Of a DNA stretch of 64,000 bases, positions 37,252-46,809 are shown piece by piece. The position numbers were made by a program, and so were the translations under genes. The DNA is from Aliihoeflea sp. 40Bstr573. Its GTDB lineage: Bacteria > Pseudomonadota > Alphaproteobacteria > Rhizobiales > Rhizobiaceae. Every line of letters starts with the position of its first letter. Position 1 is the stretch's first letter. The stretch is taken from positions 51,600 through 115,599 of the forward strand of contig NZ_JAAAMH010000012.1 of NCBI RefSeq assembly GCF_024105655.1, in the 5' to 3' direction. The notes beneath the pieces were generated by a model that worked only from the letters and a program-made list of their open reading frames with translations, was not told the DNA's origin and searched no databases.

Positions 37252-38223
37252 ATGAAGCCTATTTTGTATTCGTCCGGCAACGTCGCGGCCGACCGGCGCG
37301 CGGACTATGCTGAAATGCTGTTCGCATCCGGAGAGCATGCCGCCGCTTCAGAACTGATGGCCGACACGATGGCGCTTGCGCCCGGCTGGGCAACGGGCTG
37401 GTTCCGCCTCGGCGAGATGCGCGAGGCGGCAGGCGAGATCGCGGGCGCTGCCGACGCCTGGCGCGAGGCGCTGCGGCACGACCCTGCCGACCGGCTCGGG
37501 GCGGCCCTGAAGCTCGAACTTGTCGGCGCGATCGAGAATGCCGGCGGCATTTCGAGCGCCTTCGCCGAGACGCTGTTCGACCAGTATGCTGGCAAGTTCG
37601 ACGCAGAACTCGTGCAGAAGCTTGGCTACCGCGTGCCCGAGCTGATCGCCGACGCCCTGCGCGCGACGGGCCGCACCAGCTTCGCCCATGCGCTCGATCT
37701 GGGCTGCGGCACCGGCCTGATGGGGGAGCGGTTGCGCGCGATGACGAGCTTCCTCCAAGGCGGCGACCTGTCCGAAAACATGCTGAAAAAGGCGCGCGCC
37801 AAGGGTGTCTATGATCGGCTGGAACGGCAGGACCTTCTCACCTTCGAGACCGAGCGCAACGTGGCCGATCTCGTCACCGCCGCAGACGTCTTCCTCTATG
37901 TCGGGCGGCTGGAGCGCATCTTCGCCGAGGTCGCGGCCGCGCTCGTGCCGGGTGGCCTCTTCGCTTTCTCGGTCGAGCGTCACGATGGCGCCGGCGATCT
38001 CCAACTGGGCGAATCTCGCCGCTACGCCCACGCGCCGGACTATCTGCGCCGCCTCCTCGCCGAAAACGGCTTCGATCTCGTCAACATGAATGACGCGATC
38101 ATCCGGCGGGACCGCGGCGCAGACGTCGCCGGCCTGATCGTCCTCGCCGAGCGTCGGTCGCTGCCCGCACGTGTGGACGCGTCGGTCGACGAAGCGCCCA
38201 TCCTCGACGCGCACCCTCACTGA
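37252..38223 (+). CDS. TPR-containing SAM-dependent methyltransferase
   Basis: This 323-aa protein has a TPR-like N-terminus (about 15-85, alanine-rich helices) and a class I methyltransferase domain with ALDLGCGTGLMGERL as SAM motif I. The substrate is unknown. It sits in the middle of the DNA-damage cluster, divergent from the exonuclease and 79 nt upstream of the helicase, so it may be co-transcribed with the helicase and PdeM. Whether it methylates a protein, DNA or small molecule is open; no DNA-methyltransferase target-recognition motif is seen. ATG 37252 is used over an upstream frame extension. Confidence 0.85.
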   Translation: MKPILYSSGNVAADRRADYAEMLFASGEHAAASELMADTMALAPGWATGWFRLGEMREAAGEIAGAADAWREALRHDPADRLGAALKLELVGAIENAGGISSAFAETLFDQYAGKFDAELVQKLGYRVPELIADALRATGRTSFAHALDLGCGTGLMGERLRAMTSFLQGGDLSENMLKKARAKGVYDRLERQDLLTFETERNVADLVTAADVFLYVGRLERIFAEVAAALVPGGLFAFSVERHDGAGDLQLGESRRYAHAPDYLRRLLAENGFDLVNMNDAIIRRDRGADVAGLIVLAERRSLPARVDASVDEAPILDAHPH

Positions 38224-38302
38224 CCTTGGCGCATCGCCGACCCGGCGCTACATCTCGTCCGTGAACCGACCGCTCGACGACGGCGCGCTCGAAGGCGCGA
38301 CA

Positions 38303-40783
38303 ATGCTGCCCGAGGCCTTCACGCGCTGGTTTGCCCTGCGCGGCTGGCAGCCGCGCGCGCACCAGCTCGATCTGCTCGCGCGGGCAGAAGCTGGCCGTTC
38401 CGTCCTTCTCATAGCACCGACAGGCGCCGGCAAGACGCTCGCCGGCTTCATGCCGTCCCTGGTCGACTTGGCGCGGCGCGGCAAGCGCAGGCCGGGCGCA
38501 GCGGCGCAGGGCGTCCACACGCTCTACCTATCGCCCCTGAAGGCGCTCGCCGTCGACATCGAGCGAAACCTGACCCGGCCGGTCACCGAAATGGGTCTGC
38601 CGATCTCGATGGAGACGCGCACGGGCGATACGCCCGCGCACAAGCGCCAGCGCCAGAAGCAGGCACCGCCGGACATCCTCCTGACGACCCCCGAACAACT
38701 CGCGCTGATGCTGGCCTCGAAGGATGCCGAGCGCTTCTTCGCCGATCTGCGCTACGTGATCTTCGATGAACTCCACGCGCTGGTCACCTCCAAGCGCGGC
38801 CAGCTTCTCTCTCTCGGCCTTGCCCGTCTGCGCAAGTTCGTACCGGACCTGCGCACGATCGGCCTGTCGGCGACAGTGGCCGAGCCGGACGAACTTCGCC
38901 GCTGGCTCGTCAGCCAGAACCAACCTGGCGCGATGGCAGACCGCATCACGGTCGCCGGCGGCGCAAAGCCGGAGATCACCATCCTGGAATCCGCCGAGCG
39001 CGTGCCCTGGGCCGGCCATTCGGCGCAATATTCGATCCCGGAGATCTACGAGGCGATCAAGGCGCACCGCACCACGCTGCTTTTCGTCAACACGCGCAGC
39101 CAGGCCGAACGCCTTTTCCAGGAACTCTGGCACGTCAACGCCGACACGCTGCCGATCGCGCTCCATCACGGCTCGCTCGATGTCGGCCAGCGCCGGCGCG
39201 TGGAAAAGGCCATGGAAACCAACAGCCTGCGCGCCATCGTGGCCACGTCGACTCTCGACCTCGGCATCGACTGGGGCGACGTCGACCTCGTCGTCCATGT
39301 CGGCGCACCGAAGGGCGCGAGCCGCCTCGCCCAGCGCATCGGCCGCTCCAACCACCGCATGGACGAGCCGAGCCGCGCCATTCTCGTGCCGGCAAACCGG
39401 TTCGAGGTGCTGGAATGCCAGGCCGCGCTCGACGCGAATTATCTCGGCGCGCAGGACACGCCCTCGGTGGGCGAGGGCGGGCTTGACGTCCTCGCCCAGC
39501 ACGTCATGGGCATGGCCTGCGCCGAGCCCTTCTTTGCCGACGATCTTTACCAGGAGATGGTCAGTGCCTCGCCTTACGTCGGCCTCGACCGCGAGACTTT
39601 CGACCGGATCGTCGATTTCGTCGCGACCGGCGGCTATGCGCTGCGCACCTATGAGCGCTTCGCCCGCATCCGCCAGATGAAGGACGGCCGCTGGCGCGTC
39701 TCGCATCCCATGATCGCGCAGCAATACCGCCTCAATGTCGGCACCATTGTCGAGGCGCCGATGCTGAACATCCGCCTCGTGCGCGGAAAGACGAAGAGCG
39801 CTTTGGCGGGCGGCTATTCGCTTGGCAAGATCGAGGAATATTTCCTCGAGACGCTGACGCCTGGCGACACCTTCATCTTTGCCGGCCAGGTCGTACGCTT
39901 TGCCGGTATCCGCGAGAACGAATGCTACGTGACGCCGGCGCCGGGAGCGGATGCGCTCGTCCCCTCCTATGGCGGCGGAAAATTTCCCCTGTCGACCTAT
40001 CTTGCCGCCGAGGTGCGCGCCATGCTCGCAGATCCGTCCCGCTGGCACCGCCTTCCCGAACAGGTCGCCGAATGGCTGGCGATCCAGAAGGCGAAATCGG
40101 TCCTGCCGAGCCGCGACGATCTCCTGATCGAGACCTTTCCGCGCGGCAACCGGTTTTACATGGTCGCCTATCCGTTCGAAGGCCGCCTCGCGCACCAGAC
40201 GCTGGGCATGCTGCTGACACGCCGGCTGGAGCGCGGCGGTGCCCGTCCGCTCGGTTTCGTCGCCACCGACTACGCCATCGCGATCTGGGGCCTGCGCGAC
40301 ATGGGCGCGCTGCATCGCTCGGGAAAGCTCACCTTCGGCGAACTCTTCGACGAGGACATGCTGGGCGACGACCTCGACGCGTGGCTCGCCGATAGCTGGC
40401 TGTTGAAGCGCACCTTCCGCAATTGCGCCGTGATTGCCGGCTTGATCGAGCGTCGCCACCCGGGCAAGGAGAAGTCCGGCCGGCAGGTGACGGTCTCGGC
40501 CGACCTGATCTATGACGTCCTGCGCAGTCATGATCCCGACCATATCCTGCTGCGCGCCACGCGCGCGGATGCGGCCACGGGGCTTCTGGATGTCAGGAGG
40601 CTTGGTGAGATGCTCTCGCGGGTGAAGGGTCGAATCATGCATAAGGACCTTCCGCGCATTTCGCCGCTCGCCGTTCCGGTCATGCTCGAGATCGGCAAGG
40701 AGCGCGTGGCGGGTGGAGCCGAGGAGGAACTTCTGGGCGAAGCCGCGGACAGTCTGATCGACGAGGCAATGGGTACGCAATGA
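38303..40783 (+). CDS. Lhr-type DEXH-box helicase of the ligase-associated cluster
   Basis: This 826-aa superfamily 2 helicase has Walker A APTGAGKT (about 38-45), the DELH box (about 155), the STLDLGIDWGDVD motif, QRIGRSNHR motif VI and the Lhr-specific C-terminal region. It would unwind damaged DNA for the ligase and exonuclease. GAAGG precedes ATG 38303; GTG 38261 is a possible alternative start. The end overlaps pdeM by ATGA. Confidence 0.93.
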   Translation: MLPEAFTRWFALRGWQPRAHQLDLLARAEAGRSVLLIAPTGAGKTLAGFMPSLVDLARRGKRRPGAAAQGVHTLYLSPLKALAVDIERNLTRPVTEMGLPISMETRTGDTPAHKRQRQKQAPPDILLTTPEQLALMLASKDAERFFADLRYVIFDELHALVTSKRGQLLSLGLARLRKFVPDLRTIGLSATVAEPDELRRWLVSQNQPGAMADRITVAGGAKPEITILESAERVPWAGHSAQYSIPEIYEAIKAHRTTLLFVNTRSQAERLFQELWHVNADTLPIALHHGSLDVGQRRRVEKAMETNSLRAIVATSTLDLGIDWGDVDLVVHVGAPKGASRLAQRIGRSNHRMDEPSRAILVPANRFEVLECQAALDANYLGAQDTPSVGEGGLDVLAQHVMGMACAEPFFADDLYQEMVSASPYVGLDRETFDRIVDFVATGGYALRTYERFARIRQMKDGRWRVSHPMIAQQYRLNVGTIVEAPMLNIRLVRGKTKSALAGGYSLGKIEEYFLETLTPGDTFIFAGQVVRFAGIRENECYVTPAPGADALVPSYGGGKFPLSTYLAAEVRAMLADPSRWHRLPEQVAEWLAIQKAKSVLPSRDDLLIETFPRGNRFYMVAYPFEGRLAHQTLGMLLTRRLERGGARPLGFVATDYAIAIWGLRDMGALHRSGKLTFGELFDEDMLGDDLDAWLADSWLLKRTFRNCAVIAGLIERRHPGKEKSGRQVTVSADLIYDVLRSHDPDHILLRATRADAATGLLDVRRLGEMLSRVKGRIMHKDLPRISPLAVPVMLEIGKERVAGGAEEELLGEAADSLIDEAMGTQ

Positions 40784-41490
40784 ATGTGACGACGCAGGGC
40801 CGTTTTTCAGCCACCAGCGAAACTGCCGTTCGCGGCGAGCGCGTGGTCTGCGATGCGCGCGGCGTGGCCTACTTCCCCGAAATGGAGCTGCTTGCCGTCT
40901 CCGACCTGCATCTGGAAAAAGGCTCGCGCTTTGCCCGCCGCGGCTACATGCTCCCACCTTACGATACCGCCGCGACGCTGGCACGCCTCGCAGCTGTCAT
41001 CGCGGACTACGATCCGGCGATGGTTGTCTCGCTCGGCGACAGCTTCGACGATATCGGCGGCGCCGCGCGGATGCCGTCCGCCTATCGCGACCAGCTTCTC
41101 GCGCTGATGAAGGGCCGCGACTGGTTCTGGGTCGCCGGCAATCACGATCCTGAAAAGCCGGCCGATTTGCCCGGCGCCACCATAGAGGAGCTCGGCATCG
41201 GCAATGTCGTCTTCCGCCACGAGCCTTCGGCCGGGCGGCTGGCCGGCGAAATCGCGGGTCATCTCCACCCGGGCGCGCGCATCGTCCAGCGCGGCCGCTC
41301 GGTGCGCCGCCGCTGCTTCGCCGCCGACGGCAACCGCTTGATCATGCCAGCCTTCGGCTCGTTCACGGGCGCGCTCAACGTCCTCGATCGCGCGTTTGCG
41401 AACCTCTTCTGCCCCAACAATTTCGTCGCCTACATGCTCGGCACCGATCGGGTCTATCCGATGGACCGACGTCTCCTGCGCGCCGACTAA
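40780..41490 (+). CDS. pdeM: ligase-associated endonuclease PdeM (calcineurin-like phosphoesterase)
   Basis: This 236-aa metallophosphoesterase has the motifs SDLHLEKGS (Asp42, His44), GDSFDD, GNHD and GHLHP that bind a di-metal site. PdeM is named as an endonuclease of the ligase-associated DNA-damage response and is usually next to the Lhr helicase. Its start overlaps the helicase (ATGA). Its stop overlaps by 4 nt the stop of the converging TIGR02186 gene. Confidence 0.92.
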   Translation: MNVTTQGRFSATSETAVRGERVVCDARGVAYFPEMELLAVSDLHLEKGSRFARRGYMLPPYDTAATLARLAAVIADYDPAMVVSLGDSFDDIGGAARMPSAYRDQLLALMKGRDWFWVAGNHDPEKPADLPGATIEELGIGNVVFRHEPSAGRLAGEIAGHLHPGARIVQRGRSVRRRCFAADGNRLIMPAFGSFTGALNVLDRAFANLFCPNNFVAYMLGTDRVYPMDRRLLRAD

Positions 41491-42272
41491 TCCCGCTTGA
41501 AGATCATCCGGCCGAGCCAGCCGGTGACGACGGCGAGGAACACGGCGAAGATTCCGAACAGAAGCCCGTTCTCCTGTGCCGTACGATAGATGCGCTGTTC
41601 GAGGCCCGCCTTGACGATCGTGAGCTGGGCCGAGGTTTCCTTCACGAACGTTCCGTTGCGAAAGAGGAAGGCGCGGGCGCGGTGCGTGCCGACGGGCACG
41701 TTGGGCGCGAGCGCAACGGTAGCGCGAAAAAGGCTCGGCGAGAGAAACTGCACGCCGCCCACGCGCTCGTTGTAGAGGCCGGCAGCGCGCTTTTGCTCTC
41801 GCAGCGCCGCGGTGAATTCCGCGACCTTCGCCGGATCGCGCTGGCCTTCCTCCTCGACCGCGCGCAGGAAGATGTTTTCCGATCCCAGCGCAAGCTGGCG
41901 GTAGACCTGCGGTTGCGTCACGTCCTGCAGAGGCCGCGTCGTCGCAACCGAGTAGGAGACGGGAACGCTGGTGAAGCTTTGCGACTCGGTATTGATCCAC
42001 ACGCCGAGCACGCGCGTCTTCTTGCGCACGACGATCGGCCGCGCCGGACCTTCGAGCACGACGACGATGTCGTAGCGCCCCTGCCGCGCGAGCATCTGGT
42101 CGGCATTGTCGAGCGCGCCGAAGATCGTCAGGTCCGCGCCCGAAAAGTCGGACGAGATCGCGACCCGGTTGGTCGACAGGCCGATCTGGAAGGATTCGGG
42201 CGCATCGGCGTCCTGCGCCTGTGCAGGAGCCATTGGCGCGACGATGGCGAGGACGGCCAGCAGCGCGCGCAT
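41487..42272 (-). CDS. TIGR02186-family membrane-anchored protein
   Basis: This 261-aa protein has an N-terminal signal peptide (about 1-20, ending AQA), a beta-rich periplasmic region and one C-terminal membrane helix (about 232-252, LLFGIFAVFLAVVTGWLG) followed by a basic end. It matches the alphaproteobacterial TIGR02186 family of unknown function. It abuts the TauE/SafE exporter gene directly (stop TAG followed by ATG), so they form a pair. GGGGAG precedes ATG 42272. It may assist the exporter, but that is inference from context. Confidence 0.85.
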   Translation of the reverse strand: MRALLAVLAIVAPMAPAQAQDADAPESFQIGLSTNRVAISSDFSGADLTIFGALDNADQMLARQGRYDIVVVLEGPARPIVVRKKTRVLGVWINTESQSFTSVPVSYSVATTRPLQDVTQPQVYRQLALGSENIFLRAVEEEGQRDPAKVAEFTAALREQKRAAGLYNERVGGVQFLSPSLFRATVALAPNVPVGTHRARAFLFRNGTFVKETSAQLTIVKAGLEQRIYRTAQENGLLFGIFAVFLAVVTGWLGRMIFKRD

Positions 42273-43196
42273 CTACATGCTCCCCGCGATCGCGAGCGAA
42301 TAGGGGCTTGCTGGCGGTACGAAGAGGTCGACGGCAAGGCGTCCCGCAACCATCAGCACGAGCAGCGCGAGCAGCGCGCGCAACTGTTCGCCGCGCAGCT
42401 TCTGCCCGGCGCGCGCGCCATACTGCGCGCCCGCCACGCCGCCGATCATCAGGAGGAAGGCCAGGACGATGTCGACCGCCTGGTTGGTCGCGGCGTGGAC
42501 GATCGTCGTGTAGGCGGCCACGAAGATGATCTGGAAAAGCGAGGTGCCGATGACGACGTTGGTCGGCACCTTGAGAAGATAGATCAGCGCCGGCACCATG
42601 ATGAAGCCGCCGCCGACGCCCATGATCGAGGCGAGAAACCCGATGGCGGCGCCCAGGCCGAGCACGGGAATGACGCTGACGAAGAGCTTCGAAGTGCGAA
42701 ACCGCATCTTGAGCGGCAGACGGTGGATCCAGTTGTGCTGGCCCGGCTTGCGCAGGCTTGCAGCCTGCCCGCCCTTGGCACGCCGCAGCGCGCGGATGCT
42801 TTCGGCCAGCATCAGGCCCCCGACCGTGCCGAGCAGCCCGACATAGAGCAGCGAGACGACCAGATCGAGCTGGCCGAGCCGGCGCAGGAAAGCAAAGACG
42901 AAGACGCCGATCGTCGAGCCGAAGATGCCGCCGAGCAGCAGCACCGTGCCGAGCTTGAAGTCGAGCGTCCCCTTTTTCACATGCGCGAGAACGCCCGATA
43001 CGGACGAGGCCACAACCTGGTTGGCGCCCGTTGCGACTGCGATGGCGGGGGGGATGTTGTAGAAGATCAAAAGCGGCGTGATCAGGAACCCGCCGCCGAC
43101 GCCGAACATGCCCGACAGGAAGCCGACCGCCCATCCCATGCCGAGTAGAACCAGCATGTTGACGGACAATTCGGCGATCGGGAGATAGATGCCCAC
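42273..43196 (-). CDS. TauE/SafE-family membrane exporter
   Basis: This 307-aa inner-membrane protein has about eight helices and the two repeated blocks GMFGVGGGFLITPLL and SIMGVGGGFIMVPAL that mark the TauE/SafE (sulfite/organosulfur anion exporter) family. It may export sulfite, sulfoacetate or another anion; the substrate is not given by sequence. The start is GTG 43196 with a weak Shine-Dalgarno, and a shorter start is possible. It is the first gene of a pair with the TIGR02186 protein. Confidence 0.9.
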   Translation of the reverse strand: MGIYLPIAELSVNMLVLLGMGWAVGFLSGMFGVGGGFLITPLLIFYNIPPAIAVATGANQVVASSVSGVLAHVKKGTLDFKLGTVLLLGGIFGSTIGVFVFAFLRRLGQLDLVVSLLYVGLLGTVGGLMLAESIRALRRAKGGQAASLRKPGQHNWIHRLPLKMRFRTSKLFVSVIPVLGLGAAIGFLASIMGVGGGFIMVPALIYLLKVPTNVVIGTSLFQIIFVAAYTTIVHAATNQAVDIVLAFLLMIGGVAGAQYGARAGQKLRGEQLRALLALLVLMVAGRLAVDLFVPPASPYSLAIAGSM

Positions 43197-43314
43197 CGGC
43201 TCATCTCGCTCAGTGTTCGGGAAGGGGGATTACCCTTGGATTTCATGGTCGAGGCAGGGTTGTTCTTGCGCTTTGAATGAGGCGAAGTCAAACCGCCGGC
43301 GCCTACTTTGCCGC

Positions 43315-43345
43315 AAAAAGTTGCGCCCGCCGATTGAGGCGGGCG
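43315..43345 (-). terminator. intrinsic terminator of podJ
   Basis: CGCCCGCC (43324-43331) and GGCGGGCG (43338-43345) form an 8-bp stem with a 6-nt loop. On the minus strand T5 follows at 43315-43319. It lies 29 nt after the podJ stop. Confidence 0.8.
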
Positions 43346-43374
43346 TTTGGTTGCAAGAAGGTGGCAGAACGGTC

Positions 43375-46300
43375 TCAGCCGAGCGCGAGAAGGGCGCGCA
43401 CCAGCGGCTCGTCGATCCGTCCCGTCGGCTCCATTTCGTTGTCCTTCTGGAAGGACGCGATGGCCGACGTGGTCCTGGTTCCCATGATCCCGTCCGGCGT
43501 GCCGGCATCGTAGCCATTGGCGTTGAGGATCGCCTGGACCCGCTTGATCGCCGCGTTCAGATCCACCCCTGCGGTCGCCTGCATGTCTTCGGTCCAGGCC
43601 TCCGGTACCGTAACGGAATTGGCCGCCTCGTCGAGCGGCTTGGGCGACCACAGCTCGACGGCTTTCTTTGCCTTGTCGAGATCGGCGGGCGAAAGGAGCT
43701 TGCCGACGTCGTCGCGCTTGCCTGCGGCATCCGCATCGCCGGCTTCGGCCACGATCGCGAACCATTTGTAGGCGGCCGCGAGGTCCTGCTTCATGCCGAC
43801 GCCCTTGGCGGCAAGGATGCCCAGATTGAACTGGCTGTCGCGCACGCCCAGTTCAGCGGCCCTTGTGAAGTTGCGTGCCGCCGCCTCGTTGTCGGCGCGC
43901 CCGCTTGCGCCCATCGCGTGGAGGACGGCGAGATTGTGCATGGCGCTCGCATTGCCCTTGGCGGCGGCCTGTTCGTAAAGGTCGATCGCGCGCGGCAGGT
44001 CGCGCTCGACGCCCGTTCCCTTTTCGAGCATGTTGGCGAGGCGGTACTGCGCCGGCGCAAGGCCGGCCTTGGCAGCACTTTCATACCAGACGGCTGCTGC
44101 CTTCATGTCGGCGGCAACGCCGCGACCTTCGGCGTAACGGTTGCCGATTTCGAACCACGCTTTTGCATCGCCCGCCTCGGCCGCTTCGCGCAGAACGGCA
44201 TTTCCAGCCTCCAGCGGCACGGCAGCGACGCGCGGCGCCTCCTCGGTCGGTGATGCTGCTGCGGCTTGCGGCTGCGGCTGGATAGGGGCGGGATTGCGCA
44301 CGTCCGGCGTGATCGACGCGGTCGCCATTGGGGCGTCTGCCGCCACCGGCTGGACCGAAGCGGCCACCGGTTTCGCCGCTTCTATCTTCGGCGCTGGCGT
44401 CTTCGCCATCGCGGTCAGGTCGCGTACGGCGGTGGGTTCGGCGGCGTCTAGCGCCGGCTCGATCTTTTCGGACGTTTCCGCTGCTGCCACTGCGGCAAGT
44501 GTCACGGCTTCAGCAGGCTCCGCGGCGGCCACCGCATCCTCGCTCGTCAGCGTCTTGCCGATCTGCACGCCGGCAAGGGCGAGCGTTACCGCGATGATGC
44601 CCATCGAGACGGCGCGGTTTTTCGACTTGAGGAGCTTGGCCAGGCTGAAGCGCTGCGAGCCGTCGGCGGACTTGCCGGATTTCAGGGCCTCGGCCTCGGC
44701 GGCTGCGGCCTGCGCGGCGCGACGTGCGGCCGCGATGAAGTCGGCCTTGGCATCGACGTTAGGTGCGGTGTTTTCCTTCCCCTGAACCGAACGCTCGTCA
44801 CGAACGCGGCGCATGATGGCGTTCAAGTCCGGCGAGCCGTGGCCGGGCTCGATTGGCTGGTTGACGATCGCGGGATCGATCGGCGCGTCGAGTTCGAATT
44901 CGGGCGCCGCAACGGCCGGCGCTGCTTGCGCATCGTCCTTTTCCCGCCGCTTGCGACCCAGGACCCGGGCGATCATGGAGCGCCGCTGTTCGGTGCTGGC
45001 CGACGCATCGGCTGCCGTGATCGTCGGGTCGTCCGCTTCGAGGCTCGGCTCCATCGACATGTCGTCGACATCGGCGTGAAGCGCGGGCGCCGCTGCAATG
45101 TCGACGCGCGCGGGCTCATGCTCCTCCTGCCCCTCATATTCCATCGCGCCGAGGCGTTCGACGATCTTCAGGAGCGTGTCGTGGATCGCCTCGAAGGTTT
45201 TGGTGTTGCGCTCGTCGGAGCGACGCGCGAGCCCCTCGAGCGCGCGCAGATCGTCGGCAAGGCCCTGCACGACGTCGTTGTCGCGCGAGCCGGTCGTGCC
45301 GAGTGCACGCGCGGCCTGTTCGGCGGCATCGCGCGCGGATTCGAGCATTGCGGCATGGTTGTCGGCGATGATGCGCTCCAGGCGCTCGAGACGCGGCGCG
45401 ACATCCTCGAACTCGGCCGGTATGCGTGATGGGGACTGGATCGCTTCGGCCAGACCCGCGACCTGCGCCTCGAGGCTCTTGACCAGATCGGGGTCGATCG
45501 AGACGAGTGTTGCGGTCGTCGTTTCCAGGCGCTGCGAAATGCCGCCGAGACGTGTTTCGAAACTGTCGGCGAAGGCGGCAAGCCGCTCGTCCATCGCCGC
45601 CATCAGCGCGTCATGAGACGGAGCGGCCTGAACCGTTTCGAGCCGCTCGGCAAGCGCGCCCAGGCGCTGGTCCAACTCAGCGAAGAGCTGCTCGCTCTTT
45701 GCCGCGCCTGCTGCGCTGCGCTCGTCGATGGTCTGCGAGAAAGCGGCGAAGCGGCTTTCCACGCCCTTGAAGATTTCCGAAATGTCCGGCGAGGCGGGAA
45801 TGGCGTCGACCTTGCCGGCAATGGCGCTCATCTGCTCGGCGAGCCGCGCCATCGCTTCGTGCGGCATCGCGGCGCGGGTGGCAATCTCGTCGATCCGCTC
45901 GCTCATGGCCGCGATCTGCGCGCCGATGTCGGCGGTCGGACGATCCTCGATCAGTTCGTCGATCTGCTTGGCAAGCGAGCCGATCCGCGCCTCGATGCGG
46001 TCGAACGGCTTGCCGTCGACGATGAGGCCGCGCCCGGCACCGGCCGAGGCGGCGATGGCGCGGGAGATTTCGTCGAGGCGCTCGTCGATCAGCGACAGTG
46101 CGCCGTCGCCGAGCGGGCCTTGCTTTTGCGCGAAGCGGTCCATGGCGGCGGCGAGCACCTTGAGCTTCTCGTCGAGCGCACGCATCGCAGCCGGTTCGGG
46201 CAAGGTCGATACCACGCTGCCGAGTTCTTCGAGGCGGCTCTGGATGCCCTTTACGAGATCGGATTCGGGGCCGGCAAAGGCGTCGAGCCGACGGTCGAGA

Positions 46301-46809
46301 TCGTCCCAACGCTTCTCGGCGGTCGATTCGCGCGCCACGTCGGCGAGAGCCTGCCGGATTTCCTCCATCTCGGCCTGCAGACGGATCGCATTGTCTTCGC
46401 CGCCGCGGGCGGCGAGCGCGTCGATCATGCCGCCGAGACGGTCGACCTCGCCGGAGATTTCATCGGCGCGGCACGCGGTGGGTGCGGCGCGGGCCCCTTC
46501 GATCTGCGTCTTCAGTGCGGCGAATTCGCGCTCGATGCCTGTCGCCAGCTTGGCGTTGAGGTCGTCGCGCAGGAGTTTCAGTTCCGCTGCGATCGAGCCG
46601 GCGGCTTCGACGCTTTCCTCACGTCGACGCTGCGCATCGAAGTCTGCGGCGAGCTTTTCTGCCGCGATCGGTGCCGCGGGCTCGTCGCCGCGTCCTGAAA
46701 TGCGTGACTCGAGTTCCGCCAGTGTGCGGTTGAGATCATCGATCGAGGTCGTCGGGCGCCGCCGCCGGCCGCTGTTCAAAGCATCGAGATAAGCCTGCTT
46801 GTGTGTCAT
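43375..46809 (-). CDS. podJ: PodJ-like polar localization protein
   Basis: This 1144-aa protein has a long, mostly coiled-coil cytoplasmic part (about 1-700), one membrane helix (about 733-752, MGIIAVTLALAGVQIG), and a periplasmic part with Sel1-type repeats (about 873-1036, for example YAEGRGVAADMKAAAVWYESAA) and a C-terminal peptidoglycan-binding domain (about 1070-1143, AIKRVQAILNANGYDAGTPDGIMG). This order matches PodJ, which marks a cell pole and in Agrobacterium the growing pole. ATG 46809 is used. A terminator follows. The upstream region carries a TTAACC word that might be a CtrA half-site. Confidence 0.9.
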   Translation of the reverse strand: MTHKQAYLDALNSGRRRRPTTSIDDLNRTLAELESRISGRGDEPAAPIAAEKLAADFDAQRRREESVEAAGSIAAELKLLRDDLNAKLATGIEREFAALKTQIEGARAAPTACRADEISGEVDRLGGMIDALAARGGEDNAIRLQAEMEEIRQALADVARESTAEKRWDDLDRRLDAFAGPESDLVKGIQSRLEELGSVVSTLPEPAAMRALDEKLKVLAAAMDRFAQKQGPLGDGALSLIDERLDEISRAIAASAGAGRGLIVDGKPFDRIEARIGSLAKQIDELIEDRPTADIGAQIAAMSERIDEIATRAAMPHEAMARLAEQMSAIAGKVDAIPASPDISEIFKGVESRFAAFSQTIDERSAAGAAKSEQLFAELDQRLGALAERLETVQAAPSHDALMAAMDERLAAFADSFETRLGGISQRLETTTATLVSIDPDLVKSLEAQVAGLAEAIQSPSRIPAEFEDVAPRLERLERIIADNHAAMLESARDAAEQAARALGTTGSRDNDVVQGLADDLRALEGLARRSDERNTKTFEAIHDTLLKIVERLGAMEYEGQEEHEPARVDIAAAPALHADVDDMSMEPSLEADDPTITAADASASTEQRRSMIARVLGRKRREKDDAQAAPAVAAPEFELDAPIDPAIVNQPIEPGHGSPDLNAIMRRVRDERSVQGKENTAPNVDAKADFIAAARRAAQAAAAEAEALKSGKSADGSQRFSLAKLLKSKNRAVSMGIIAVTLALAGVQIGKTLTSEDAVAAAEPAEAVTLAAVAAAETSEKIEPALDAAEPTAVRDLTAMAKTPAPKIEAAKPVAASVQPVAADAPMATASITPDVRNPAPIQPQPQAAAASPTEEAPRVAAVPLEAGNAVLREAAEAGDAKAWFEIGNRYAEGRGVAADMKAAAVWYESAAKAGLAPAQYRLANMLEKGTGVERDLPRAIDLYEQAAAKGNASAMHNLAVLHAMGASGRADNEAAARNFTRAAELGVRDSQFNLGILAAKGVGMKQDLAAAYKWFAIVAEAGDADAAGKRDDVGKLLSPADLDKAKKAVELWSPKPLDEAANSVTVPEAWTEDMQATAGVDLNAAIKRVQAILNANGYDAGTPDGIMGTRTTSAIASFQKDNEMEPTGRIDEPLVRALLALG

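Noticed and set aside
38528..40984. Open frame of about 818 codons on the minus strand
   Set aside because: It mirrors the Lhr helicase, which has all its motifs on the plus strand.
40807..43134. Open frame of 775 codons on the minus strand
   Set aside because: It overlaps pdeM antisense and the TIGR02186 and TauE genes in another frame, all of which are well supported.
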